From the NCBI GenBank assembly GCA_024682415.1, contig JAIKZG010000045.1, positions 1 to 36,093 of the forward strand: a DNA stretch of 36,093 nucleotides, read 5' to 3'. A program made the translations under genes and the position numbers. Every line of letters starts with the position of its first letter. Position 1 is the first letter of the stretch. Below, in pieces: positions 1 to 9,197 of this stretch. The notes under the pieces are model-generated. The model searched no databases, was not told the origin of the DNA, and saw nothing but the letters and a program-made list of their open reading frames with translations. Source of the DNA: Prevotella sp. (GTDB lineage: Bacteria; Bacteroidota; Bacteroidia; Bacteroidales; Bacteroidaceae).

Positions 1-72
1 AGGCGACCATAATAGAATCAATGTCCCACATACTCACCAAATATAATGGAGAATTTTAATATGTACGTTTAG

Positions 73-1791
73 TTAGAAAGCGAGAACAGGGCGAACACGT
101 GATCCCTTTGTCTTTATATTTGGAATAGAAAAGAATTCACAATTGGAAAGTCCATCTACTTTTCTAAATCTAATAGATACAGGAAATTGCAATTGATTCG
201 ATTCAGAACTACTGAAATAAACTACTTGTGTAGTCGAAATATCCCCAAATAGTGTATATTCTTCACCGCTTCCTGTTAAATAAGAATTAATTTTTGTTGC
301 AACTGCTTCATAAGAGTTTTTCCATCCCCAGTCATCACCGTCTGTTTGATAATATTCACCAGTACCCCCGCCAAAGACTTTCAAAATAAGATACCATTGA
401 CCTGAAGAAGGTAAATACCATTTAGAGCATGTGCTTGGTACAGAGGTCGGATAATTTACCGCTGCATAAAATGCAGGAAATGTGGTAGAACTATAATTGT
501 TTTTTGACGTTATATTCTTGGTTTCTGAATATCCATCATAATTATGAATGGCAGTTAATGCGTCAAGACCTAACGTCAAAATATCTACCCATCTATATTG
601 AGTATTTTGCATAAATTGACTGACATCGGTACACCATGCAGCGCTCGAACTTGCGTCTTTAAATGCCATGGCATATCCTAAACGCCATCCTTTATTCTTG
701 TCAGCAGTACTTGTTTCTGTCGAAAAAATAACGGATGTAGGCTTAACGCCAAATGCAGACTTAGCTGCTGGCAAATCTTCTTTAGATACTATCCATGCCT
801 GTCCACTTGTACTATTGCAATAATAATTGCCTAAGTTAATTCTATTTCCTGAGTAGATATATACTTTCGATGAATTTACATTTACTGTTAATTCATTGCC
901 TTTACCTGCTGTGAAAGTTTTAGCAGAACTCATTTTGGCAGTATAAGGTACACCGCCGACATCAAGAGTAAGATTCAATGTTGCCGACTGCGGAGGTATT
1001 TGAGCTACATAATAAGTCGTAGTGGTATTATTTGAAGTCGTAGAACTGAGTTTATACATTGAAACTGTAGTCGTATTACTACCGCTTGCTGTCATATCAC
1101 CGGATGTACTGACGGTAGATTCTAATTTCGCGCCAGTAAACTTGACCGAATTAACGACACCGCTATTTAGCATATAATTTGTTTTTGTAACAACGACTTT
1201 CACAATAACTCTTGCTGTTTTATGCACATAGGTAATTGTGTTGGTAGCGTTAGATTGATTTGCCGTTGTAGATGTTCCAAACAAGAAATCGCTCTTTTGA
1301 AGATTTGTGATAGTTGATTGATTGCTTTGTACTGTAAATCCGGCACTGCTGATAGCAGTAGAAGTATATGGATACCAAGATTTCACAGTTACATTCTTTG
1401 TTGTTGTGAAATAATGAGGCGACGAACTGGTCATGTTTCCACTCGCATCAACACTATACTTATAAGGCGAAGTGCCATCACCTACTTGTACCGCAATGTC
1501 TCGGTTGCCATCAATACCTGCCCAGTTGTTTTCATTCACAGGAGTACGGGTAGTTTCTTCTGCCGTAAGAGTATATTCTCCCTCTATGATACTGTCTGGG
1601 TTCATTGGGGCGGTAGTAAGACTTATTCCGCGAGTTTCCATCTGTATCGGTTCTACAGACATAATGCCACCATTAAGAATGAGAGCCTTCTCTGATTTGT
1701 TGCTGTTGCCTACATCATCAGAGGTGCACGACGCAAATAGGCACGCTGTAATAGCGCACGCCATTATTAAGATTAATCTAATCTGTTTCAT
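73..1791 (-). CDS. Fimbrillin-like surface lipoprotein with C-terminal FISUMP/DUF1566-like domain
   Basis: This 572-residue protein starts with a lipoprotein signal peptide: basic start, hydrophobic stretch, lipobox LFASC with Cys22 as the likely lipidated residue. An N-terminal domain (about 75-310) is rich in Ser/Thr and beta-strand-like, with the motif SWYPYTSTA, as in Bacteroidales fimbrillin-family (Mfa/Fim-like) proteins. The C-terminal part (about 330-572) contains WYLPSSGQW, YFSSSES and a closing VRPVLAF, typical of FISUMP/DUF1566-like domains. Its N-terminal half is clearly paralogous to the lipoprotein at 25210-26718, while the C-terminal halves differ. It should be exported and anchored at the outer membrane; its ligand or fimbrial role is unknown. 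It is a single gene behind a promoter at 2158-2187 and a leader of about 360 nt. By eye the gene is more AT-rich than the neighbouring leu operon. Confidence 0.8.
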   Translation of the reverse strand: MKQIRLILIMACAITACLFASCTSDDVGNSNKSEKALILNGGIMSVEPIQMETRGISLTTAPMNPDSIIEGEYTLTAEETTRTPVNENNWAGIDGNRDIAVQVGDGTSPYKYSVDASGNMTSSSPHYFTTTKNVTVKSWYPYTSTAISSAGFTVQSNQSTITNLQKSDFLFGTSTTANQSNATNTITYVHKTARVIVKVVVTKTNYMLNSGVVNSVKFTGAKLESTVSTSGDMTASGSNTTTVSMYKLSSTTSNNTTTTYYVAQIPPQSATLNLTLDVGGVPYTAKMSSAKTFTAGKGNELTVNVNSSKVYIYSGNRINLGNYYCNSTSGQAWIVSKEDLPAAKSAFGVKPTSVIFSTETSTADKNKGWRLGYAMAFKDASSSAAWCTDVSQFMQNTQYRWVDILTLGLDALTAIHNYDGYSETKNITSKNNYSSTTFPAFYAAVNYPTSVPSTCSKWYLPSSGQWYLILKVFGGGTGEYYQTDGDDWGWKNSYEAVATKINSYLTGSGEEYTLFGDISTTQVVYFSSSESNQLQFPVSIRFRKVDGLSNCEFFSIPNIKTKGSRVRPVLAF

Positions 1792-1923
1792 AACTTCATC
1801 TTTTTATGTTTATAGCCTTTGTTTGTTCATTCACTTTAGCTTGGCTCGCTTGCCAAACAAATTTTCTTATGAGTCTTAAAATCATAGTATTTTGCTATAA
1901 ACTTGCGATAGATATATAAACGA

Positions 1924-2145
1924 AGCGTAGACGTTAATCTTAATCTATTTTGCGAGAGGTTCGTGGAATGGACCCAAGACAAAGAATAGAGAAGACAACG
2001 TCTACGCTATACGCAGACATTACCCATTATCTAATGTTCCTTTGTCTTTGAAATTTTCCACGATTTCTCACAAGAACAAGATAATAGCTAATGCTAATTA
2101 CTTTCACCAATAAGGCACGCTACACCAAAACATAAGGTGCTACGC
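1924..2145 (-). promoter_or_regulatory. Structured 5' leader RNA with pseudoknot (copy 1)
   Basis: This is the untranslated leader of the first fimbrillin-like gene. Three pairings can be read: an outer helix 1954-1968 with 2056-2069; a 9-bp inner helix 1976-1984 with 2040-2048; and a perfect 12-bp helix between the inner loop (1997-2008) and the 3' flank (1924-1935), which makes a pseudoknot. A small hairpin (GCACC/GGTGU) lies near the RNA 5' end, about 2118-2145. The same arrangement, with different sequences in the helices, occurs at 26809-27036. On the mRNA strand the outer helix has two A.C positions and a bulge, so that part is probably an internal loop. I cannot assign it to a named RNA family. 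Confidence 0.6.
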
Positions 2146-2157
2146 ACATTCTAATTG

Positions 2158-2187
2158 CAAATATAAACCTTATTTTTAAATCCACAA
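2158..2187 (-). promoter_or_regulatory. Promoter of fimbrillin-like gene 1
   Basis: On the minus strand TATATTTG (2158-2165) matches the Bacteroidetes -7 consensus TAnnTTTG, and TTG (2185-2187) lies 19 bp upstream at the -33 position. The predicted start of transcription is near 2151, which gives a leader of about 360 nt. The segment 2155-2219 is identical base for base to 27041-27105 in the second module. Confidence 0.7.
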
Positions 2188-2210
2188 GCAAAAAAGAAGA
2201 AAAATTGAAA

Positions 2211-2570
2211 TTAGATTTCGCCACACAACTCTGCAGACAAATCCTAAAATGAAGATTTCGCTGCACAACTCTACAGAGAAATCCTAAAATGAAAATTTCG
2301 TTGCACAACTCTACAGAGAAATCTTAAAACGAAGATTTCGCTACACAACTCTACAGACAAATCTTAAAAACGAGATTTCGCTACACAACTCTGCAGGAAA
2401 ATCTTAAAACGAAGATTTCGCTGCACAACTCTACAGAGAAATCCTAAAATGAAGATTTCGCTGCACAACTCTACAGAGAAATCTCAAAACGAAGATTTCG
2501 CTGCACAACTCTGCAGGAAAATCTTAAAACGAAGATTTCGTTGCACAACTCTACAGGAAAATCCTAATCA
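2211..2570. repeat. 40-bp tandem repeat array 1 (9 units)
   Basis: Nine head-to-tail 40-bp units lie in perfect register at 2211, 2251, 2291 and so on to 2531, with only scattered substitutions. A typical unit starts GAAGATTTCGCTGCACAACT. AAGATTT at the start and AAATCTT near the end of a unit are inverted repeats, so hairpins can form within a unit or across unit junctions. There are no unique spacers. The array starts 23 bp upstream of the -33 box of fimbrillin-like gene 1 and ends just before the leu operon terminator. Because 40 is not a multiple of 3, a reading frame through it is not conserved between units. The same repeat occurs at 27097-27395. Confidence 0.95.
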
Positions 2571-2573
2571 CAA

Positions 2574-2613
2574 AAAAAAATCGACACCACATGTGAAATG
2601 GATGTCGATTTTT
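2574..2613 (-). terminator. Terminator of the leu/cim operon
   Basis: Inverted repeat with 11-bp arms (2576-2586 and 2603-2613) and a loop of about 16 nt. It is followed on the minus strand by a T-rich run and lies 25 bp beyond the leuB stop codon. It separates the operon from repeat array 1. Confidence 0.8.
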
Positions 2614-2638
2614 AAAGATATTATTTTAAAAACAATTA

Positions 2639-3700
2639 TTAATGGTTCTTGATATAATCCACTATCCAAGCACCTACTTCCTTTGTGCCATACTGAGCGC
2701 CGCCCTCTACCTGAATCTCTGGCGTACGTACATTAGCATCAAGAGAAGCGTCTACAGCCTTGCGAACAAGCGCGCCCTCCTCTTTCAAATCAAAATATTC
2801 GAGCATCATTGCAACAGAAAGAATCTGCGCTATCGGGTTGGCAAGGTTTTTGCCGGCAGCCTGTGGCCATGAGCCATGAACAGGCTCGAAGACAGGTGTG
2901 CTCTCGCCTGTAGAAGCAGAAGGAAGCAAACCCATAGAACCACTGATACATGAACTTTCATCGGTGAGGATGTCGCCGAAAGTATTCTCAGTAACCATCA
3001 CATCGAAGAACTTAGGCTCTGAAATCATACGCATTGAGGCGTTGTCCACATACATGTAATCTACAGTAACATCAGGATATTGCGGTTCCATCTCTTTTGC
3101 CACCTGTCGCCACAATCTGCTTGAAGCAAGCACATTTGCCTTGTCGATGACAGTGAGGTGATGATTACGCTTACGAGCATAGGCAAAACCTACTTTAAGG
3201 ATGCGCTCAATCTCTGGACGAGTGTAAAGGTCGGTGTCATAAGCCTTGTCGTTGTCCTGGTATTTTTCGCCAAAATACATACCGCCTGTAAGCTCACGAA
3301 TACAAACAAAGTCTGCGCCACGCACAAGCTCTTCCTTCAATGGGCTTTTATGAACTAAGCAGTCAAAAGTCTGCATAGGGCGGATATTGGCAAACAAGCC
3401 GAGTTTCTTACGCATAGCAAGCAACCCCTGCTCAGGGCGAACTTTCGCTGTAGGGTCGTTATCGAATTTCGGGTCGCCAACAGCAGCAAAAAGCACTGCG
3501 TCGGCATTCTTGCATATCTCGAAAGTCTTTTCAGGGAAAGGGTCGCCCACCTCATCAATGGCATGAGCACCGCAAAGAGCTTCCTCATAAGAAAATTCAT
3601 GATTAAACTTCTCGGCAATGGCATCCATCACAGCCACTCCCTGCTTCATAATCTCTGGTCCTATGCCGTCGCCCGGCAATACTGCTATCTTAAGTTTCAT
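2639..3700 (-). CDS. leuB: 3-isopropylmalate dehydrogenase
   Basis: This 353-residue protein oxidatively decarboxylates 3-isopropylmalate to 2-ketoisocaproate with NAD, the third leucine-specific step. It probably also acts on 3-methylmalate, which would yield 2-ketobutyrate in the citramalate route. It has the usual family length, the N-terminal [10 protein letters not shown], and the signature [19 protein letters not shown] with the metal-binding aspartates. It is the last gene of the operon, 12 bp after cimA. A terminator follows. Confidence 0.95.
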   Translation of the reverse strand: MKLKIAVLPGDGIGPEIMKQGVAVMDAIAEKFNHEFSYEEALCGAHAIDEVGDPFPEKTFEICKNADAVLFAAVGDPKFDNDPTAKVRPEQGLLAMRKKLGLFANIRPMQTFDCLVHKSPLKEELVRGADFVCIRELTGGMYFGEKYQDNDKAYDTDLYTRPEIERILKVGFAYARKRNHHLTVIDKANVLASSRLWRQVAKEMEPQYPDVTVDYMYVDNASMRMISEPKFFDVMVTENTFGDILTDESSCISGSMGLLPSASTGESTPVFEPVHGSWPQAAGKNLANPIAQILSVAMMLEYFDLKEEGALVRKAVDASLDANVRTPEIQVEGGAQYGTKEVGAWIVDYIKNH

Positions 3701-3712
3701 AAAATGTATGTT

Positions 3713-5245
3713 TTAATTTTGTTTTTCGTTTTCTACAATGTTCAGCATTCTAAATGTTGCCTTAATTGCCGAGTCTGTCTGATCGGCATCAAGACCATGA
3801 GTGCGAAGAAGCCTGTCGCCATCTCTCCAAGTAATTACCGTCTGCACAAGAGCATCGGTGCGTCCACCCGGAGGGATACTCACGGAATAATTTTCAAGAG
3901 TAGGGAATGTGCGGTCGAGTTTCTCCTTATATATCTTTCGCAAAGCCTTCACAAAAGCGTCATACTGTCCGTCGCCGGTAGAGTCAGCCTCAAACACTTC
4001 ACCATTCACACTGATACGAATACTTGCCAATGGCTTTAACCCATAGCTTGTGGAAACCATATAGCTAAGCAGTTTCACTCGTTCCTCTGGTCCATCATGA
4101 TTGAGCACATCGGAAACGATATATGGCAAATCGTCTTGCGTAACGAGTTCCTTCTTATCGCCAAGCTCCGTTATGCGCTTCGTCACCATGCGAGTCTGCT
4201 CAGGCGAAAGCTGCAAGCCGAGCTCTTCAAGATTAGCAAGGATATTTGCCTTGCCGGAATTCTTGCCGAGGGCATACTCACGCTTGCGGTCGAAACGCTC
4301 TGGAGCAAGATTATTCTGATAAAGCTTGTCCTTGTTGTCACCATCGGCATGCACTCCTGCCACCTGTGTAAACACATTAGCGCCCACCACAGGCATATTG
4401 GGAGCTACGGCTATGCCGCTATATCCCTCAACGAGATGAGAAATATCATTCAATCGCTCCTCGCAGATGTTAGTCTTCGCCTTGAAATGATCTTTGAGAA
4501 TCACCTGCACGCTTGATAGAGGAGCGTTTCCACAACGTTCGCCTAAGCCATTTACAGTGACATGAACGCCTTTGCAGCCACACCATACGGCAGCAAGAGT
4601 GTTGCTCACGGCAAGGTCGTAATCATTATGAGCATGAAAATCGAAATGCTTGTCGGGATAACGTTCAAGCATCATGCGCATATAGTCCATGCAATTCAAT
4701 GGATTGAGAATGCCCAAAGTGTCGGGAAGCATAAATCGCTTTATTGAAGTCTGGCTGAGAGCGTCCATCATTTGGAACACATAATCCATGGAATCGCGCA
4801 TGCCCGAAGACCAGTCTTCAAGATATAAGTTCACGCTCATTCCAAGGCTGTCGGCATAAGCTACCACCTCCTTGATGTCGGCAATATGTTCTTCTGGAGT
4901 TTTGCCAAGCTGCTGTGTACAATGCTTGAGCGAACCCTTGGCGAGCAAATTTATCACCTTGCAGCCACACGAATGCACCCAATCTACAGAACGATGACCA
5001 TTAACAAACCCCAAGACCTCTACCCTTTCGAGTTTGCCAACGCTATCGGCATATTTGCAAATCATGCTGACTGCGTCTTTCTCTCCATCGGAAACGCCTG
5101 CCGATGCCACCTCAATACGATCCACATTAATATCATGGAGCAACATTCGGGCAATCATCAGTTTTTCGTGAGGAAGGAAAGACACTCCGCTGGTCTGCTC
5201 ACCATCGCGGAGAGTGCAATCCATGATTTCTACAAATGAATTCAT
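3713..5245 (-). CDS. cimA: (R)-citramalate synthase, Leptospira-type
   Basis: This 510-residue protein belongs to the isopropylmalate/citramalate synthase family: a TIM-barrel with DCTLRDGEQ near the start (Arg13, Asp14), the metal-ligand motif HAHND, and a C-terminal LeuA-type regulatory domain from about residue 390. It is a second, divergent LeuA homologue in the operon. Compared with what I recall of Leptospira CimA, the residues reported to select pyruvate are kept at a constant offset of three: Leu78, Phe80, Leu101, Tyr141 and Glu143 (YLEDW). The true LeuA next door has IHTGIGTSD and FYAED at these places. The likely reaction is pyruvate plus acetyl-CoA to citramalate, which LeuCD and LeuB then convert to 2-ketobutyrate for isoleucine. 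A second isopropylmalate synthase is the alternative. Confidence 0.82.
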   Translation of the reverse strand: MNSFVEIMDCTLRDGEQTSGVSFLPHEKLMIARMLLHDINVDRIEVASAGVSDGEKDAVSMICKYADSVGKLERVEVLGFVNGHRSVDWVHSCGCKVINLLAKGSLKHCTQQLGKTPEEHIADIKEVVAYADSLGMSVNLYLEDWSSGMRDSMDYVFQMMDALSQTSIKRFMLPDTLGILNPLNCMDYMRMMLERYPDKHFDFHAHNDYDLAVSNTLAAVWCGCKGVHVTVNGLGERCGNAPLSSVQVILKDHFKAKTNICEERLNDISHLVEGYSGIAVAPNMPVVGANVFTQVAGVHADGDNKDKLYQNNLAPERFDRKREYALGKNSGKANILANLEELGLQLSPEQTRMVTKRITELGDKKELVTQDDLPYIVSDVLNHDGPEERVKLLSYMVSTSYGLKPLASIRISVNGEVFEADSTGDGQYDAFVKALRKIYKEKLDRTFPTLENYSVSIPPGGRTDALVQTVITWRDGDRLLRTHGLDADQTDSAIKATFRMLNIVENEKQN

Positions 5246-5291
5246 ATATAGAATTTTGTATGTTGTAATTGTTACGAGTTACGAGAACTTG

Positions 5292-5876
5292 TTATTTCGT
5301 TTCATAACTTTCAACCTTGTCACGATTCTGCACAAGGAAGTCTACATCGTCAAGACCATTCATCAGGCAATGCTTTTTGTAGCCATTGATTTCAAAATGC
5401 TCACTTCTGCCCGTCGCAAGATTAGTAACCGTCTGATTAGGCAAATCCACTTTCACCTGTGAAGCATGGTCTTTGTCAATCGTTTCAAAAAGTTCCTGAA
5501 GGAAATCCTCTGAAACCACTACCGGCAAAACAAAGTTGTTAAGCTCGTTGTTCTTATGAATGTCGGCAAAGAATGAGCTGATTACGACTCTGAATCCATA
5601 GCCTGCAATAGCCCATGCAGCATGTTCACGCGAAGAACCCGAACCGAAGTTCTTGCCTGCCACAAGGATTACGCCACTGTAAGAAGGGTCGTTGAGCACG
5701 AAATCTTTCTTCGGTGAGCCATCTTTATTATATCGCCAGTCGCGAAATAAGTTGTCGCCAAAGCCTTCTTTATCAGTAGCTTTGAGGAATCGTGCCGGAA
5801 TTATCTGGTCGGTATCTACATTCTCAAGTGGCAAAGGAATGCAAGATGATGTTATAACGTCGAATTTCTGTTTCAT
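5292..5876 (-). CDS. leuD: 3-isopropylmalate dehydratase, small subunit
   Basis: The 194-residue swivelling-domain subunit pairs with LeuC to isomerise 2-isopropylmalate to 3-isopropylmalate, and probably citramalate to 3-methylmalate. Visible motifs are NVDTDQIIPARFL near the N-terminus and GKNFGSGSSREHA in the middle, both typical of LeuD. The length is standard. It lies 14 bp downstream of leuC in the leu operon. Confidence 0.95.
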   Translation of the reverse strand: MKQKFDVITSSCIPLPLENVDTDQIIPARFLKATDKEGFGDNLFRDWRYNKDGSPKKDFVLNDPSYSGVILVAGKNFGSGSSREHAAWAIAGYGFRVVISSFFADIHKNNELNNFVLPVVVSEDFLQELFETIDKDHASQVKVDLPNQTVTNLATGRSEHFEINGYKKHCLMNGLDDVDFLVQNRDKVESYETK

Positions 5877-5890
5877 TTTCTATGGAATAT

Positions 5891-7285
5891 TTACATTAAC
5901 GTTCTTGGGTCGGTGATTACGCCTGTTATCGCGGCAGCGGCAGCAACATAAGGACTTGCGAGAATTGTGCGAGAACCAGGGCCCTGACGACCCTCAAAGT
6001 TTCTGTTGCTTGTAGAAACTGAATATTTTCCTGCCGGAATCTTATCATCATTCATCGCAAGACAAGCTGAGCAACCTGGCTGACGAATCTCAAAACCTGC
6101 AGCCTCAACAATCTTGTCAATACCTTCCTCTCTGATTTGCTTATCCACGAGCCAAGAACCCGGAACGAGCCATGCCGTTACGTTATCCGCCTTCTTCTTT
6201 CCCTTAACAATAGAAGCAAAGGCACGGAAATCCTCGATACGTCCGTTGGTGCAAGCACCAAGGAACACATAATCTATCTTATGGCCAAGAAGCTTTTCAC
6301 CGGCAGAGAAACCCATATACTGCAAACTCTTCTTGAAAGAAGCCTGACCAGCTTCATCAATCTCGTCAAGAGTAGGAATAGAGCCAGTAATGCCGATGCC
6401 CATACCAGGGTTAGTGCCATAGGTGATGCGTGGCTCAATGTCGGCAGCGTCAAAGGTTAATTCCTTGTCAAACACTGCGTCGTCGCCACTCTTCAGAGTG
6501 CGCCAATAAGCTACAGCCTTATCCCAAGCTTCACCCTTAGGGGCATATTCTCTGCCCTTGATATATTCAAATGTTGTTTCATCTGGAGCGATAAATCCTC
6601 CACGAGCACCCATTTCTATAGAAAGGTTGCAAAGGGTAAGACGTCCCTCCATACTCATATCGCGAACCACATCACCGGCATATTCTACGAAATATCCCGT
6701 AGCGCCACTTGTAGTAAGTTTGCTCATAAGATAAAGAGCCACATCCTTAGCAACTACGCCTTTATTCAGTTTGCCATTAATGCTGATGCGCATTGACTTT
6801 GGTTTCTGCTGCAAAATACACTGCGAAGCCATAACCATCTCCACCTCACTTGTGCCGATACCGAAAGCCACCGCTCCCATAGCTCCATGAGTAGATGTAT
6901 GAGAGTCGCCACATACGATTGTCATGCCCGGCAAGGAAAGTCCCTTCTCAGGACCTACCACATGGATAATACCATTGTCCTTGCTGTTCATGGCAAAATG
7001 GGTAAGCCCGAAGTCTGCGCAATTCTTCGACAAGGTGTCTACCTGCTTCTTTGAAACAGGGTCTTCGATAGGCTTGTCCTGATCGTGTGTAGGGGTGTTA
7101 TGGTCGGGCATACAAAAAATCTGCGAAGGGCGGAAACATTTCAACCCTCTTGCTCTCATGCCGTCAAATGCCTGAGGCGAAGTCACCTCATGACAATACA
7201 GGCGGTCTATATAAAGTTGCGTTGGTCCATCTTCCACAATCTGAACCACATGCTTATCCCAAATTTTATCAAATAATGTATTCAT
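5891..7285 (-). CDS. leuC: 3-isopropylmalate dehydratase, large subunit
   Basis: This 464-residue aconitase-family protein carries the [4Fe-4S] cluster of isopropylmalate isomerase. The three ligand cysteines are visible at Cys345 (GACTNGR), Cys405 and Cys408 (GCSACLAM). [20 protein letters not shown] at about 125-144 is the usual aconitase signature. The length matches the family. It lies 16 bp downstream of leuA and works with LeuD. Confidence 0.95.
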   Translation of the reverse strand: MNTLFDKIWDKHVVQIVEDGPTQLYIDRLYCHEVTSPQAFDGMRARGLKCFRPSQIFCMPDHNTPTHDQDKPIEDPVSKKQVDTLSKNCADFGLTHFAMNSKDNGIIHVVGPEKGLSLPGMTIVCGDSHTSTHGAMGAVAFGIGTSEVEMVMASQCILQQKPKSMRISINGKLNKGVVAKDVALYLMSKLTTSGATGYFVEYAGDVVRDMSMEGRLTLCNLSIEMGARGGFIAPDETTFEYIKGREYAPKGEAWDKAVAYWRTLKSGDDAVFDKELTFDAADIEPRITYGTNPGMGIGITGSIPTLDEIDEAGQASFKKSLQYMGFSAGEKLLGHKIDYVFLGACTNGRIEDFRAFASIVKGKKKADNVTAWLVPGSWLVDKQIREEGIDKIVEAAGFEIRQPGCSACLAMNDDKIPAGKYSVSTSNRNFEGRQGPGSRTILASPYVAAAAAITGVITDPRTLM

Positions 7286-7301
7286 ATAAATGTTTTTCTC
7301 T

Positions 7302-8801
7302 TTATTTCTTAAACTTATTTATGCAATCAATGTAGGCTTCTACAGAGGCAGTCACAATATCTGTGTTAGCTCCGAATCCATAGTACACGCTGCCGTCGTA
7401 TTCCACCTGCATGTGAACCTTTCCTACATCATCAGAACCTTTAGAAATAGCCTGAATAGTAAACTCCTTCAGCGTCATTTCCTTCTGAATAATCTTCTTC
7501 AACGCTCTGATTGCCGCGTCTACAGGGCCATTACCCGTGCTTGCTGCCTCAAACTTCTGATTGCTTATATCCAGACCAATGCTTGCTACCGAGCGCACTC
7601 CCATACCTGTTGTCACCTGCAAGAAATCGAGTTTCACGGCATGGGCATCAGCAGTATCGGCCCCGGCAAGCATCAGAATGTCGTCATCGTTCACCTCTTT
7701 CTTTTGGTCTGCCAATTTCAGGAACTTCTGATACAAGCCATCAAGCTTTTCATCGTCAGCGACATCTATGCCCAAAACATTCAAGCGATATTTCAAAGCC
7801 GCCCTTCCGCTGCGTGCCGTCAATACGATAGAGTTGTCGTCCAATCCCACATCCTTCGGATTCATTATCTCGTAGGTTTCCACATTTTTAAGAACACCGT
7901 CTTGATGAATGCCGCTTGAATGGGCGAAAGCATTTCTGCCCACGATAGCTTTATTCGGCTGAACAGGCATGTTCATCAATGAACTTACCATGCGTGATAT
8001 AGGATATATCTTCGTAGTATTGATATTAGTATCAATGTCTATTCCCTTATGACATTTCAATATCATGGCAATCTCTTCCAATGATGTGTTACCGGCACGC
8101 TCACCGATACCATTTACCGTAACCTCCACCTGTCGAGCGCCATTAAGCACGCCTTCCAATGTATTTGCGGTAGCCATACCCAAATCGTTATGGCAGTGAG
8201 TAGAAATGATGGCTTTGTCGATACCATCTACATGTTCCATCAAGTATTTTATCTTGTTGCCATATTCATGGGGCAGACAATAACCTGTGGTGTCAGGAAT
8301 GTTCACCACCGTCGCGCCCGCCTTGATTACAGCCTCAACCACACGAGCAAGATATTCATTTTCCGTACGTCCTGCGTCTTCCGCATAAAACTCTACGTCT
8401 TCCACATACTTCTTAGCATATTTCACAGCAGCTATCGCACGCTCGATGATTTCCTCACGATTGCTGTGAAATTTATACTTAATATGGCTGTCACTCGTGC
8501 CGATTCCGGTATGTATGCGTTTATGCTTAGCATATTTCAATGACTCGGCAGCCACATCAATATCTTTTTCCACAGCACGTGTCAATGCGCAGATTGTAGG
8601 CCATGTCACCGCCTTGCTAATCTCTATCACGGAATTAAAATCACCCGGTGATGATATAGGGAAACCAGCCTCTATCACGTCGACTCCCAACTGCTCCAAC
8701 TGCTTAGCCACCTGTATTTTCTCTACAGTATTGAGCTGACAGCCCGGCACTTGCTCGCCATCGCGAAGTGTAGTATCGAAAATGAATAATCTATCACTCA
8801 T
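7302..8801 (-). CDS. leuA: 2-isopropylmalate synthase
   Basis: This 499-residue enzyme condenses 2-ketoisovalerate with acetyl-CoA, the committed step of leucine synthesis. It shows [12 protein letters not shown] at residues 9-20, IHTGIGTSD at about 96-104, FYAEDAGR at about 138-145, metal ligands in THCHNDLG (His202, His204), NGIGERAGN, and a C-terminal allosteric domain from about residue 390. It is the first gene of the operon, behind a leader of about 390 nt that contains an isoleucine-codon attenuator. Confidence 0.95.
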   Translation of the reverse strand: MSDRLFIFDTTLRDGEQVPGCQLNTVEKIQVAKQLEQLGVDVIEAGFPISSPGDFNSVIEISKAVTWPTICALTRAVEKDIDVAAESLKYAKHKRIHTGIGTSDSHIKYKFHSNREEIIERAIAAVKYAKKYVEDVEFYAEDAGRTENEYLARVVEAVIKAGATVVNIPDTTGYCLPHEYGNKIKYLMEHVDGIDKAIISTHCHNDLGMATANTLEGVLNGARQVEVTVNGIGERAGNTSLEEIAMILKCHKGIDIDTNINTTKIYPISRMVSSLMNMPVQPNKAIVGRNAFAHSSGIHQDGVLKNVETYEIMNPKDVGLDDNSIVLTARSGRAALKYRLNVLGIDVADDEKLDGLYQKFLKLADQKKEVNDDDILMLAGADTADAHAVKLDFLQVTTGMGVRSVASIGLDISNQKFEAASTGNGPVDAAIRALKKIIQKEMTLKEFTIQAISKGSDDVGKVHMQVEYDGSVYYGFGANTDIVTASVEAYIDCINKFKK

Positions 8802-8934
8802 ATTCTTATCTCTTTATTATATCAATATGTTATTTTCACTCTCTATTAAATAAGATTTAGCTCTCTCCTATCAGAAAACGTTAGATTTAGTTTCTCTCTA
8901 AAAAAGAAGCCCATAGATTTTTTCGGCAAACAAG

Positions 8935-8970
8935 AAAAGCCTTTCACACGCGGAAGTGAGAAAGGCTTTT
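8935..8970 (-). terminator. Attenuator terminator hairpin of the leu/cim operon
   Basis: Perfect 11-bp arms (8935-8945 and 8960-8970) enclose a 14-nt loop. On the mRNA strand the hairpin is followed by CUUUUCUUGUUU, a U-rich stretch. It sits between the leader peptide stop codon (9000) and leuA (8801). Loop bases 8950-8959 are exactly complementary to 9016-9025, inside the end of the leader peptide gene, which gives a competing antiterminator helix of 10 bp. Confidence 0.8.
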
Positions 8971-8999
8971 ATATATCATTCATCTTATATGAACAGCAA

Positions 9000-9152
9000 T
9001 TACATGCATACCTCGTCACTTCCGCCTACGCTCTGTAGTCGAATAATGCCAATAATAATGGTAATACCAATATTAATTTCAGTCTGTATGCCATTTAACG
9101 CTTTCATAAGCTCTGTATTGACTTTGCTTTTGTTCTCTATGTGTTGTTTCAT
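9000..9152 (-). CDS. Isoleucine-rich leader peptide of the leu/cim operon
   Basis: This is a 50-codon open frame that begins ATGAAACAACAC about 39 nt after the predicted transcription start. Ten of its codons are for Ile. Eight of these fall in codons 26-37, with the run GITIIIGII, and are followed by CGA (Arg) and CTA (Leu). Codons 43-46 contain GCGGAAGUGA (9025-9016), which pairs with the loop of the attenuator hairpin. A ribosome stalled on the last Ile codons (9042-9044) would leave that segment free, so the antiterminator could form. A ribosome that reads through would cover it and let the terminator form. The peptide itself probably has no other role. Confidence 0.78.
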   Translation of the reverse strand: MKQHIENKSKVNTELMKALNGIQTEINIGITIIIGIIRLQSVGGSDEVCM

Positions 9153-9197
9153 CGTAACGAAATCTTTCAATTACGATGATTTTCTTATATTTGATTG

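Noticed and set aside
1924..2145. Retron msr-msd or integron attC site as explanation for the structured leader
   Set aside because: No reverse transcriptase or integrase lies in the window, and the element sits between a promoter and a start codon in both copies.
1924..2145. Cobalamin or other well-known riboswitch
   Set aside because: No B12-box or other class signature that I know can be found; the pseudoknot layout does not match one I can name.
2211..2570. CRISPR array
   Set aside because: The 40-bp units are contiguous, with no unique spacers between them, and no cas genes are near. The same holds for 27097-27395.
2449..2652. Open frame through the 40-bp repeats (67 codons, plus strand) and another at 2120-2308 (minus)
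   Set aside because: A 40-bp unit shifts frame at each repeat, the frames have no promoter or ribosome site, and they run over the promoter or the leu terminator. Chance frames.
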